Part shown: positions 32,638 through 41,465 of the stretch, one piece after another | Numbering within the stretch: position 1 is the first letter of the stretch | Layout: every line of letters starts with the position of its first letter | Origin: Novosphingobium sp. | Lineage (GTDB): Bacteria; Pseudomonadota; Alphaproteobacteria; Sphingomonadales; Sphingomonadaceae | Assembly: GCA_020446505.1 (NCBI GenBank) | Contig: JAGREN010000016.1 | Coordinates: forward strand, 1 to 63,722 | Length of the DNA: 63,722 nucleotides | Direction: 5' to 3' | Notes under the pieces: generated by a model | Seen by the model: the letters and a program-made list of their open reading frames with translations, nothing else | The model's database searches: none | Told to the model about the DNA's origin: nothing | Translations under genes and position numbers: made by a program

Positions 32638-33867
32638 TCATGCCGACTCCAGTTTCAGCGGCAGTCGATCCACGCCCCAGGTGATGCCGGTACGGTACTG
32701 GACCCCGGACGGGTCCGAGAGGCTGATGTCCGCAAAACGCTCCAGCATCTGCGTGTACACGATCCGCAGTTCGCGGCGCGCCAGATGCATGCCGACGCAG
32801 GTATGGATGCCCGATCCGAAAGTCAGGCCAGACTTGTCCCTGCGATCCGGGTCGATCAGGTGCGGATTGTCGAAATGGCGCGGATCGCGACCGGCGAGCG
32901 GTGTCGGCAACAGGACCTGATCGCCTGCCTTCATCGCCACGCCGCGAAATTCACAATCCACGCTAACGGTGCGGCGCATCACCACGACGCCATGAGCGCG
33001 CAGGAATTCATCGACAGCCTTGCCGATGAGATCGGGGTTCTCGCGCAGCCGCTGTTGCAGCGGCTTATTGATCGCGAGATGCCACATGGAAAATCCCATG
33101 ACGCTCATGACCGTGTCGAGGCCGCCCAGAAACAGCGAATAGCAATAGCCGATGATCTCGTCGTGTGTGATCGGCCGACCTTCGAATTCGGCCTGCGTGA
33201 TGGCAGAGATCAGGTCGTCTCCGGGTTGTTCCCGGCGCTCTGCGATGAGCTCTTCGAGATAGTCGCGGATCTTGCGAGCGCCGGCCAGCCGGACCATCAC
33301 GTCATCGGTCCACAGCGTCTCGCGTTCCCAGTCGAGGAATTGCTCGACCTTGTCCCTGGGCATGCCCATGACTTCGAGGAAAATATAGGACGGGAGCAGT
33401 TGCGCGAATTCGGTGATGAATTCGCACGAGCCGCGCGTGGCGAACGCGTCGATCAGCCTTGCGCAGGTCCGTTCGACGAGTTCGACCCGCTTGTTCACCG
33501 CGGATGGCGAGAACAGCGGGTTGATGAATTTGCGGTACATCCGCTGGTCCGGCAGGTCGAACTCGATTGGCACCTGGCTCCATTCCACGCCGAGCAGGGC
33601 CTGCGTCCCGGCGCTGCCCACGCTGGAGAAGCGTTCGCAATCGGTGAAAGCCTCGCGCATAGCCTCGAAGCTCACCACCATCCAGGCGCCCTGCTCGCCG
33701 CGATAGCCGTGAGTCGACCAGACCAGTTCGGGGCCCTGGTGAAGCCGGGCCCCCGCGACATAGGGATCATCGAGTTCCATCGTGAACCTGCCGATCTCGT
33801 CGTCCCACACCAGCGAGGCCGGAACATGCGGAGGTATCGTCACACTGCTGGCGAGAACGTCGCTCAC
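32638..33867 (-). CDS. Cytochrome P450 monooxygenase
   Basis: 409 residues, soluble bacterial class. I-helix oxygen-binding motif LFLGGLDTVMS, ExxR in DEFLRAH, and haem-ligand loop FGSGIHTCVGMHLARRE. I start at GTG 33867 because AGGAGAGG lies nine bases upstream; an in-frame codon 30 bases earlier is less supported. No ferredoxin gene adjoins it. A TetR gene lies 125 bases upstream on the same strand. Together with the Rieske oxygenase and reductases it suggests oxidation of hydrophobic or plant-derived compounds, but the substrate is not predictable. Confidence 0.94.
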   Translation of the reverse strand: MSDVLASSVTIPPHVPASLVWDDEIGRFTMELDDPYVAGARLHQGPELVWSTHGYRGEQGAWMVVSFEAMREAFTDCERFSSVGSAGTQALLGVEWSQVPIEFDLPDQRMYRKFINPLFSPSAVNKRVELVERTCARLIDAFATRGSCEFITEFAQLLPSYIFLEVMGMPRDKVEQFLDWERETLWTDDVMVRLAGARKIRDYLEELIAERREQPGDDLISAITQAEFEGRPITHDEIIGYCYSLFLGGLDTVMSVMGFSMWHLAINKPLQQRLRENPDLIGKAVDEFLRAHGVVVMRRTVSVDCEFRGVAMKAGDQVLLPTPLAGRDPRHFDNPHLIDPDRRDKSGLTFGSGIHTCVGMHLARRELRIVYTQMLERFADISLSDPSGVQYRTGITWGVDRLPLKLESA

Positions 33868-33992
33868 GGCGGTTTTCCTCTCCTGTGCCCGAAACAACCG
33901 GGCGACCCTCTTTTGAAGTGTTTACTACATAGAAAATTGCCCGCAGGCAAGGACGCATGGCAACAGCGCCGGTCTTGCATGCAAACGCAGGA

Positions 33993-34619
33993 TCAGCGCG
34001 GCCAGAGCGCCTGGGTGCTCATGGCAGCGAGCGTGTCGCGGATTTCGTCGGAAGAGGCGTCGCTTCCGGAAAACAGGAGCGAGCGCAAAAGGACGGCCGA
34101 CGCAGCCATTCCAAAGCTCAATCGAACGGCGATGTTGATGTCGAAAGGCGGTTCGATACCCTTGCGCGCATAGGCCTGCGAAATCTCGTCGGTCGCGAGC
34201 CGGAACGTATCCTCGATGCCTTCCAGTCGCACCGGGACGTTGCCATCGAATGCAGCCGAGCCGAGCACGAGCGCGCTGAACACCTCGCGGTTGTCTTCGA
34301 AGAAATCGAAAAGCTCGCCGATCTGCTTGCGTGAGTTGGGACCTTCCGCGCTGCTTTCCATCGCCTCGCGCTGATCGTCGTGGAAGGTCTCCATGATCTT
34401 GAGGAACGGCGCGGAAACGACAGCGTCATAGAGCTTTGCCTTGCCGCCGAAATGCCGGAACAGGAGTGTTTCGCTGACATCGGCATTGCGGGCGATTTCC
34501 TGCGTCGTCGCCCCTGCATAGCCGCGCTCGGCAAAGAGCTGCAACGCCGATGCCCGTATCAGGTTCAGCACGTCATCCCGGCTTCGGCGCTGACGTCTGC
34601 GACGCTTGGGTTCGGACAA
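33993..34619 (-). CDS. TetR/AcrR-family transcriptional regulator
   Basis: 208 residues. Helix-turn-helix in ALQLFAERGYAGATTQEIAR and ADVSETLLFRHFGGKAKLYD; the variable C-terminal half would bind a ligand. A basic N-terminal tail (KRRRRQRR) may add DNA contacts. It lies upstream of the P450 gene on the same strand and could control it, the divergent ChrA gene, or both. No clean palindrome is visible in either gap. Confidence 0.92.
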   Translation of the reverse strand: MSEPKRRRRQRRSRDDVLNLIRASALQLFAERGYAGATTQEIARNADVSETLLFRHFGGKAKLYDAVVSAPFLKIMETFHDDQREAMESSAEGPNSRKQIGELFDFFEDNREVFSALVLGSAAFDGNVPVRLEGIEDTFRLATDEISQAYARKGIEPPFDINIAVRLSFGMAASAVLLRSLLFSGSDASSDEIRDTLAAMSTQALWPR

Positions 34620-34831
34620 TGCGGGACCTTTCAGGAAGTGCGTCGGGGCGTTTCACCTCACCGTAGAGAATATTCGCTCGAGCGCAAAATCGCGACTGAA
34701 GTACTGGTTCTTGCCAGCTACCGGCTTGTCCAATATGTCTTTCACGAGCGGGAACAGCAACCTCCCGGACAGGCGATTGCCCAAGCGTTGCCTTCACGCC
34801 CCGCCGGGGTGGATAAGGAGGCCTGCGCAAA

Positions 34832-36148
34832 GTGAATACTCACTTCGACAACCCACCAACGCTCGGCCAACTGACGCGCGCCTCCGCAAGGATCGGCTTC
34901 CTGAGTTTCGGCGGTCCGGCGGGTCAGATCGCGCTCATGCACCGCGAACTGGTCGAGGAGCGCGGGTGGCTCGGCGAGCAGGACTACCTGCAGGCGCTCA
35001 ACTTATGCCATCTCCTGCCCGGTCCCGAGGCGCAGCAACTCGCCACATGGATCGGCTGGAAGCTCCACGGCTGGAAAGGCGGGATCATCGCGGGCGGGCT
35101 TTTCGTCCTGCCCGGCGCTGCGGTGATGCTCGCCCTGTCGATGCTCTATGGCCTTGCTGCCAATCTGGAATGGTTCGCCGCGCTGTTCCTCGGAATAAAG
35201 GCAGCCGTGCTTGCCATCATCGCGCAAGCACTGGTGCGGGTAGCGGGCCGCGCCCTGAAAACCGGAACTCAGAAAATACTCGCGGCGCTGGCCTTCACGG
35301 CGCTGTTCCTGTTCGACGTACCATTTCCGGCAGTAGTCGTAGCGGCCCTGTTGCTTGGCGCGATCATCGGCAAGCTGCGACCTTCGATGCTTGCCCTGGC
35401 ACACCGGGAACCAGCCAGCACATCGATCTTCCAGCCATGGGCGGCGAGCATCGGGGCAGTGCTCGTCTGGGGCGTGATCTGGGCTGCACCGATGGTGGTC
35501 ATTGCGATAACGCTCGGCCCCGATCACCGGCTCTGGAAAATCGGCGCCTTCTTCTCGCAGCTTGCGGTCGTTACTTTCGGCGGCGCCTATGCCGTCCTGT
35601 CCTACATGGCGCAGGAAGCCGTGGCGGGTTACGGCTGGCTCGCGCCGGGCGAGATGGCAGACGGGCTGGGGCTTGCCGAAACGACGCCGGGGCCGCTCAT
35701 CATGGTGACGCAGTTCGTGGGCTATCTCGCTGCCTTGCGCGCGCCTGAGCCGTTCAGCCCGCTGGTGGCCGGGCTGCTTGGCGCGGGGCTGACGACATGG
35801 GTGACCTTTGCCCCCTGTTTCCTGTGGATCTTCGCGCTGGCGCCCTGGATGGAGCACCTTCAGCGCCTGCGCTCGCTTCAGGGTGGACTTGCAGCGGTTA
35901 CCGCGGCTGTCGTCGGGGTGATCGCGAACCTTGCCGTATGGTTCGCGCTGCATGTGCTGTTCAGACGGGTTGCCAGCGTTCAGGCTGGCCCGCTGCACCT
36001 GCAAGTGCCCGATCCGGCGACCCTGGACTGGCGAGCCGCCGTCATTGCCGGGTTCGCGGCCTGGCTCATCTTCAGGCTCGGGCGCGGGATCGCGTTTTCG
36101 CTTGCGCTTTGCGCGCTTGCCGGTCTGGCGCTTGGACGGGTAGGCTGA
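34832..36148 (+). CDS. chrA: Chromate transporter ChrA (two-domain form)
   Basis: 438 residues with about 12 membrane segments in two homologous halves: FLSFGGPAGQIALMHRELVEE, LCHLLPGPEAQQLATWIG, then VTFGGAYAVLSYMAQEAV and LGLAETTPGPLIMVTQFVGY. This is the long CHR family that exports chromate from the cytoplasm, although the true substrate may be sulphate-like anions. GTG start with AAGGAGG about ten bases upstream. Divergent from the TetR gene over a 212-base gap. No other metal-resistance gene is nearby. Confidence 0.93.
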   Translation: MNTHFDNPPTLGQLTRASARIGFLSFGGPAGQIALMHRELVEERGWLGEQDYLQALNLCHLLPGPEAQQLATWIGWKLHGWKGGIIAGGLFVLPGAAVMLALSMLYGLAANLEWFAALFLGIKAAVLAIIAQALVRVAGRALKTGTQKILAALAFTALFLFDVPFPAVVVAALLLGAIIGKLRPSMLALAHREPASTSIFQPWAASIGAVLVWGVIWAAPMVVIAITLGPDHRLWKIGAFFSQLAVVTFGGAYAVLSYMAQEAVAGYGWLAPGEMADGLGLAETTPGPLIMVTQFVGYLAALRAPEPFSPLVAGLLGAGLTTWVTFAPCFLWIFALAPWMEHLQRLRSLQGGLAAVTAAVVGVIANLAVWFALHVLFRRVASVQAGPLHLQVPDPATLDWRAAVIAGFAAWLIFRLGRGIAFSLALCALAGLALGRVG

Positions 36149-36234
36149 GTCGAAACGCTTTCCTTCACGCCTAGCGGTTTTCCCATAGCCCCACTTTCAG
36201 TGAAGCTTCGCAGCCTCCGCCTAAACGCGCGTTC

Positions 36235-38160
36235 ATGCGCAGTGCTTCCGCTCCGTCGCCTGACCGGCCGGCCAGATCGCTACCTCGCCACGAGGGGGGC
36301 AATGTCGCGGTCATGACGGCCGTGGCGATGATCCCGATGCTCGCGATGGTCGGCGGCGGCATCGACATGGGTCGGGCCTACATGGCGCGGACCCAGCTAC
36401 AGTCAGCCTGTGACGCGGGCGTTCTGGCAGGTCGCCGCGCCATGAGCGGCTCCGGCACATACGGCGATGCCGACAAGGCCAAGGCGCGCGCCATGTTCGA
36501 CGCCAATTTCGCTGCGCATGCCGTGGAAGCGAGCGGTGTCGCTTTCGAAACCAGGGCCAACGACGAAGGGCAGGTCGAAGGCGAGGCCAGTGCAATCGTG
36601 CCTACCGCAGTGATGTACATATTCGGCAAGAAGGACTTCGACCTGAAGACCGACTGCATGGCCGAACTCCAGATCGCCAATGCCGACATCATGTTCGTGC
36701 TCGACACGACCGGCTCGATGGGCGGAACCCGGATCGCCGGACTTCGCGATGCGGTGCGCGACTTTCATCGCACGCTCAACGAGGCGATCAAGGACGAGAA
36801 CACCCGAATCCGCTACGGCTTCGTGCCCTATTCGATGACGGTAAACGCAGGCGAACTGGTGTCGAGCGGCGCCATGCCCACATCCTATTTCCGGGACAGC
36901 GCGCCCTACGAGACGCGCGAGGCGCAGTTCAACACGCCGGTCTATGTCCCCGATGCCAGCGTCAATGCAGGAACGACCTACGAAACCTATCCCTATACGC
37001 TCTCGAGCAGCGACTGCAGCAATTACGGGATCAACCGATACCCTGGTTACGGCAGCAATCCGGCCAGCTCGGGTTCGCCTCCGGGCAAGGTTACGCAGCG
37101 CACCTATTCGTTTCAGTCATGGTCGGGGAGCGGCTCCAGGCGCACCTGCACGCGCCGCGTGGACGCCATCGAGACATCCTACAAGACCAAATACGCATTC
37201 ACCAACTGGCGCTACAAGCAGTCCACGCTCGACACCTCGGCCTTCAAGACAGGCGCGGCGGTTCAGATCGGCACCAGCGTTGTTACCGCCAGCTCCGGCT
37301 CGGTGATCGACCCGGCCCATCACAGCTACGCGGACCAGGCAGGCTATTACGACATGGTCTCGCTCGCCAAGAAGAACGGCTCGATGCTGCACAATATCGG
37401 GCTGACCAATTCGGTCTGGAACGGTTGCCTGGAAGAACGCGACACGGTCGACGCGAGCGACTGGGACCCGATCCCCGATGGCGCGCTCGACCTCGATCTC
37501 GACCTTGCGCCCGACTCCGATGAATCGCGCTGGCGGCCGCTGTGGAACGACCTGGTCTACCTGCGAAACTACTACACCTACGAGGACACGACCTACGACC
37601 GCAGCCCGGCCTATTCGGTCTGTCCCTCGCCCATGAAACTGTTCACCGAGGTGGAGATGTCGAGCGACCCGAACGATGTTCCGGCCTGGCTGGAAAGCTA
37701 TCTCTCCGGGCTGGTCGCCACCGGCAACACCTATCACGACATCGGCATGATCTGGGGCGGACGGCTATCCAGTCCGCGCGGGATATTCGCGGCCAACGTC
37801 AACAAGGACGACAAGGCCGTCACCCGCCACCTGCTGTTCATGACCGACGGGCGGATGGAACCCTATATCTGGGGCAACGACGCCTATGGCATCGAGATCC
37901 TGTCGAACCGGGTCGCGCCGAGAGGCAGCGGTACATCCGACCTGACCCAGAGGCACACGGCGCGGTTTCTCGCCACCTGCGAGGCGATCAAGGATCAGGG
38001 CATCACCGTCTGGGTGATCGCCTTCGGCACCAGCCTGACAAGCGACATGGTAACCTGTTCGAGCGACGGTCGCGCCTACCAGTCGTCCGACACGTCCGCC
38101 TTGCGCGAACGTTTCAAGTTCATCGCCTCGCAAGTCGCCAACCTCCGGCTCGGAAACTGA
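36235..38160 (+). CDS. TadG-like pilus-associated protein with vWA domain
   Basis: 641 residues. A TadE/TadG N-terminal segment (GGNVAVMTAVAMIPMLAMVGGGIDMGRAY) acts as membrane anchor. A von Willebrand A domain has MIDAS motif DTTGSMGG and a second Asp in FMTDGRMEPY. A Tyr/Ser-rich insertion fills about residues 240-300. TadG proteins accompany Flp/Tad pili and are thought to anchor or cap the pilus. First of a tight group with two TadE-like genes, with a 2-base gap to the next. No Tad motor or secretin gene is in the window. Confidence 0.9.
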   Translation: MRSASAPSPDRPARSLPRHEGGNVAVMTAVAMIPMLAMVGGGIDMGRAYMARTQLQSACDAGVLAGRRAMSGSGTYGDADKAKARAMFDANFAAHAVEASGVAFETRANDEGQVEGEASAIVPTAVMYIFGKKDFDLKTDCMAELQIANADIMFVLDTTGSMGGTRIAGLRDAVRDFHRTLNEAIKDENTRIRYGFVPYSMTVNAGELVSSGAMPTSYFRDSAPYETREAQFNTPVYVPDASVNAGTTYETYPYTLSSSDCSNYGINRYPGYGSNPASSGSPPGKVTQRTYSFQSWSGSGSRRTCTRRVDAIETSYKTKYAFTNWRYKQSTLDTSAFKTGAAVQIGTSVVTASSGSVIDPAHHSYADQAGYYDMVSLAKKNGSMLHNIGLTNSVWNGCLEERDTVDASDWDPIPDGALDLDLDLAPDSDESRWRPLWNDLVYLRNYYTYEDTTYDRSPAYSVCPSPMKLFTEVEMSSDPNDVPAWLESYLSGLVATGNTYHDIGMIWGGRLSSPRGIFAANVNKDDKAVTRHLLFMTDGRMEPYIWGNDAYGIEILSNRVAPRGSGTSDLTQRHTARFLATCEAIKDQGITVWVIAFGTSLTSDMVTCSSDGRAYQSSDTSALRERFKFIASQVANLRLGN

Positions 38161-38162
38161 CC

Positions 38163-38750
38163 GTGTCGACGCTCGCTCGCCTGCGCGACGACAGTTCCGG
38201 AGCGGCACTGGTGGAATTCGCCATCGTCGCGCCGATCTTCCTCGTCCTGATGTTCGGCGTCTTCGAACTTGGTCACATGGCCTATGTCCAGACCGTGCTG
38301 CACGGCGCGGTGCAGGACGCGGGGCGAAACGGCGGCCTGGAATCGGGCCGGACGAACATGCAGTCGATCGATGATCGCGTTCTCGAACAGGTCAGCCACA
38401 TTGCGCCACATGGCACTATCGTCGCGACGCGCAGGAACTACCGCACCTTCTTCGACGTCGCCAAGCCGGAGGATTTCACCGACGCCAACGGCAACGGTGT
38501 CTACGATTCAGGCGAATGCTTCATGGATGCGAACGGCAGCGGAAGCTGGGATGCGGACCGCGCCAAGAGCGGGCTCGGCGGCGCTGACGACGTCGTCGTC
38601 TATACCGCAACCCTCACCTACGAGCGGATCGTGCCGCTCTGGAAATTTCTGGGCTGGGACAAGGAAGTCTCGCTGTCTGCCTCGACGACGCTGCGCAACC
38701 AGCCCTTTGCCGATCAGGACGCACGGCCGGAGACGCTGATATGTCCGTGA
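38163..38750 (+). CDS. TadE-like pseudopilin with Asp/Asn-rich loop
   Basis: 195 residues from a GTG start. The TadE motif DDSSGAALVEFAIVAPIFLVL gives the charged-then-hydrophobic N-terminal helix with the conserved Glu. Residues about 102-124 (DANGNGVYDSGECF, DANGSGSWDAD) repeat a calcium-binding, dockerin/EF-hand-like pattern. It follows TadG by two bases and overlaps the next TadE by ten. Probably a minor pseudopilin at the cell surface. Confidence 0.88.
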   Translation: MSTLARLRDDSSGAALVEFAIVAPIFLVLMFGVFELGHMAYVQTVLHGAVQDAGRNGGLESGRTNMQSIDDRVLEQVSHIAPHGTIVATRRNYRTFFDVAKPEDFTDANGNGVYDSGECFMDANGSGSWDADRAKSGLGGADDVVVYTATLTYERIVPLWKFLGWDKEVSLSASTTLRNQPFADQDARPETLICP

Positions 38751-39391
38751 CCGCCTTCCCTCTCCTGCTGCGTCCGCTGCTCTCGAAGCTGAAGCGCGAA
38801 ACTGGCGGGCTCGCCGTGATCGAGCTTGCCTACACCATGCCACTGTTTCTCATCCTGCTGGGAGGCGGGGTGGAACTGACCAACTATGCGACGACGCACA
38901 TGCGCGTGAGCCAGATCGCCGTGTCGCTCGCCGACAATGCCTCGCGCGCCAAACAGGACGTGGTTTCCGGCGTACCGCGGATGCGCGAGGTCGATGTCAA
39001 CGAAAGCTTCGCCGCCGCGCAGATGCAGTCAGGCGGACTCGACCTGAAGGCGCACGGACGGGTTATCCTCTCCAGCCTCGAGCGCAACGGTTCGGGCCAG
39101 CAATGGATCCACTGGCAGCGGTGCTTCGGCGATGCAGACTATGCCTCCAGCTACGGAGTGCAAGGCCAGACGATGACCGCGATGGGGCCTGCCGGACGGC
39201 AGATCGCAGCTGAGGAAGGCACCGCGATCATGTTCGTCGAGGTGGTCTACGACTACGACACGGTCATGTTCGGCGACTATTTCAAGCGCGGCGCGATCCG
39301 CAAGACGGCAGCCATGTACGTTCGCGACGAACGCGACCTGTCCGGCATTTACAATCCCTCGCCGCAGGTCGAAGTCCATGATTGCGGCTAG
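38741..39391 (+). CDS. TadE-like pseudopilin (second)
   Basis: 216 residues. The N-terminal helix GGLAVIELAYTMPLFLILLGG has the Glu of TadE-type minor pilins. The rest is a soluble domain with a Cys pair (WQRCFGD and the terminal HDCG) and a periodic TyrAsp segment (EVVYDYDTVMF). It overlaps the first TadE gene by ten bases and the next small gene by fourteen, so the four are translated as a coupled unit. Confidence 0.87.
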   Translation: MSVTAFPLLLRPLLSKLKRETGGLAVIELAYTMPLFLILLGGGVELTNYATTHMRVSQIAVSLADNASRAKQDVVSGVPRMREVDVNESFAAAQMQSGGLDLKAHGRVILSSLERNGSGQQWIHWQRCFGDADYASSYGVQGQTMTAMGPAGRQIAAEEGTAIMFVEVVYDYDTVMFGDYFKRGAIRKTAAMYVRDERDLSGIYNPSPQVEVHDCG

Positions 39392-39740
39392 AGAGGTCGT
39401 TGCGCGGTTCTGGCCCGCGCCCGTCCTTCTCCTGATCGGCCTGATCGCCGCGGAATCGGCCTTCGAGGATCGCGAGGGCTCGGGCAACATCGCCGATATC
39501 CAGCACCACGCTCAACATTCGCCGCCCCGGCTTGCGCGCGCGCCGGCCAGTCCCGACAGCTTTGCCGGGGATGAGGACGAACCGGCCTGGTTCAGCAAGG
39601 ACGGTCCGGACAACGCCGCAGCGATAGGTCAGCCCGAAATTGCGCAGACAATCGAACCCCATGACCTGCTCGACCGCGGCGGCGGGCGGATACCCATGCC
39701 CGAGCAGGAACTGGTCGAACGTGCGTCATCGTCCATCTGA
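39378..39740 (+). CDS. Small hypothetical protein of the Tad-like group (120 aa)
   Basis: One N-terminal hydrophobic stretch (FWPAPVLLLIGLIAA) and then a polar, acidic, Pro-rich region with no recognised domain. Its start overlaps the second TadE gene by 14 bases in another frame, which supports translational coupling, but no homologue comes to mind. A competing minus-strand frame exists over the same bases and looks less protein-like. Confidence 0.5.
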   Translation: MIAAREVVARFWPAPVLLLIGLIAAESAFEDREGSGNIADIQHHAQHSPPRLARAPASPDSFAGDEDEPAWFSKDGPDNAAAIGQPEIAQTIEPHDLLDRGGGRIPMPEQELVERASSSI

Positions 39741-39752
39741 CCCGCTCCCCGA

Positions 39753-39787
39753 TTGACGCGGGCACAATCTCCCCTAGGGTCGCGACC
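39753..39787 (+). promoter_or_regulatory. Possible promoter and palindrome before the SDR cluster
   Basis: TTGACG (39753-39758) and TAGGGT (39775-39780) are 16 bases apart, resembling a weak sigma-70 promoter. The second box overlaps GGTCGCGACC (39778-39787), a perfect 10-base palindrome that could be an operator. The three-SDR operon begins 30 bases downstream. Confidence 0.3.
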
Positions 39788-39816
39788 GGAAAAGCGATCT
39801 AGTCAGGGGAGAAGGC

Positions 39817-40617
39817 ATGACTGCAATGGATTATTCAGGCAAGCACGTCGTGGTCACGGGCGGCGCAACAGGCGTCGGCGCTGGGCTGCTCGAGGTGCTG
39901 GCCGAACTGGGTGCGCCCGAGGTCACCGTCCTCGACCTTCGCGAGCCGACAGGTACGCACACGACCTTTATCGAAACCAACCTGTCGCAGCGCGATGCCA
40001 TCGATGCCGCCGTTGCAAGGATCAACGGACCGATCGCGGCCCTGTTCAACAATGCGGGCGTCGCCGACACCAGCCAGCGCGACATCGTGCTCGCCGTGAA
40101 CCTGCTCGCGCCGATCTATCTCACAGACGCTTTGCTTCCCAGGATCGAAAAGGGCGGCGCGGTTGTTACCACGGCCTCGATTGCGGGCATGGCCTGGCCA
40201 CAGCGCCTGCCCCAGCACCTCGAACTGCTTGCGCAGGAAGGCTGGGACGCCAAGGCCAAGTGGCTCGACGGGCGCGATCTCGGTACCGAGACCTATTCCT
40301 TCACCAAGGAGTCGATGCAGGTCTGGACAATGCGCGACGCCGCTCGCCTGCGCGGTCATGAAGTGCGCATCAACAGCGTGTGCCCCTCGCCGATCGACAC
40401 CCCGCTGGTGAAGGACTTTTTCGAGACCATGGGCGATGACGCCATGAACTTCTCCATCGATACGGCAGGACGCATGGTCACCGGGCGCGAAGTCGCCATG
40501 CTGCTGGCCTATCTCGGCAGCCCCGCCGCGACCTTCGTCAGCGGCCAGAACATCGATATCGACAACGGCATGGTCGCTTCGCTCAAGACGGGCACGGCCT
40601 CGTTCAAGAAGGCCTGA
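39817..40617 (+). CDS. SDR family oxidoreductase 1 of 3
   Basis: 266 residues: VVTGGATGVGAGLLE nucleotide motif, ALFNNAGVAD, and catalytic YSFTK (Tyr-x3-Lys). The Asp at VLDLRE suggests NAD. A 40-residue insertion between the Ser and Tyr motifs (PQHLELLAQEGWDAKAKWLD) recalls 3-alpha-hydroxysteroid dehydrogenase/carbonyl reductase-type SDRs. GGGGAG lies nine bases before the ATG. It is followed by SDR 2 after 14 bases. Confidence 0.9.
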   Translation: MTAMDYSGKHVVVTGGATGVGAGLLEVLAELGAPEVTVLDLREPTGTHTTFIETNLSQRDAIDAAVARINGPIAALFNNAGVADTSQRDIVLAVNLLAPIYLTDALLPRIEKGGAVVTTASIAGMAWPQRLPQHLELLAQEGWDAKAKWLDGRDLGTETYSFTKESMQVWTMRDAARLRGHEVRINSVCPSPIDTPLVKDFFETMGDDAMNFSIDTAGRMVTGREVAMLLAYLGSPAATFVSGQNIDIDNGMVASLKTGTASFKKA

Positions 40618-40631
40618 GGAGAGACAGCGCA

Positions 40632-41465
40632 ATGGACGGCAAATCGCTTGAAGGCCGCTCGGTCATCGTCACTGGCGGCGGCACCGGCATCGGCGCGGCC
40701 TGCGCCGTGCTTGCTGCGACAGAAGGCGCGAAAGTCACGATCTGCGGTCGCAGGCGCGAGCCGCTGGAGAACACCGCGGAAAAGATCGGCGATGCGGGCG
40801 GCGCAGTTCTCATTTCGACCGGCGACGTGACCTCTGAAGACGATGTCACTCGGATCGTCGCCGAAGCGGTGGAGTTCGGCGGCGGATTGCATGGCTTCGT
40901 CGCCAATGCCGGCGGCGGTGGCATGCTCGCCCCCTGGCACCTTCAGGACACCGAAACCTTCATCCGCGTGCTGCACCTGAACGTGCTTTCGACGATGCTT
41001 TGCGTGAAGCATTCGGTGAAGCACATGGCAGAGGCGGGTGGCGGCTCCTTCGTCGGCATGTCCTCCATCGCCGGTCACGTCACCCACCCGTTCTTCGGCG
41101 CCTACACAGTCGGCAAGGCAGGCATCGAGGAAATGATGCGCAATGCGGCCGACGAATACGGCCGCGCCAGGGTGCGCTTCAACGCGATCCGCCCCGGCTT
41201 CATCGAGACCGAGGTGATGGAAGGCCTGCCGCGCGAGGGCGAGGTCGTGGCCAGCTATATCAGCCAGACGCCGATGCACGGGCTGGGCCAGCCAGAGGAC
41301 ATCGCCATGGCCGCACGCTTCCTGCTTTCCGAGGAATCGCGCTGGATCACCGGCCAGATGATCTCTGTCGATGGCGGCAACTTCCTGCGACGCGGGCCGG
41401 ATTACTCTTCAACGGTGGCCCGGATTCACAAGCCGGAAGACATTTTGCCCGCGCAGGTCAGCTGA
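40632..41465 (+). CDS. SDR family oxidoreductase 2 of 3
   Basis: 277 residues: VIVTGGGTGIGAACAV, CGRRREPLENTAEKI (Arg after strand 2, NADP-type), VANAGG, Ser in VGMSSIAG, and YTVGK. C-terminal ITGQMISVDGGNFLRRG is the typical closing segment. Its last base is the first base of SDR 3 (TGATG), indicating coupled translation. Related to enoyl-(trans-2) reductase or dienoyl-type SDRs, but the reaction is not certain. Confidence 0.9.
   Translation: MDGKSLEGRSVIVTGGGTGIGAACAVLAATEGAKVTICGRRREPLENTAEKIGDAGGAVLISTGDVTSEDDVTRIVAEAVEFGGGLHGFVANAGGGGMLAPWHLQDTETFIRVLHLNVLSTMLCVKHSVKHMAEAGGGSFVGMSSIAGHVTHPFFGAYTVGKAGIEEMMRNAADEYGRARVRFNAIRPGFIETEVMEGLPREGEVVASYISQTPMHGLGQPEDIAMAARFLLSEESRWITGQMISVDGGNFLRRGPDYSSTVARIHKPEDILPAQVS

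Noticed and set aside
36235-39740. A complete Tad/Flp pilus locus
   Set aside because: Only TadG- and TadE-like genes are present; no ATPase, secretin, prepilin peptidase or Flp pilin gene is in the window.
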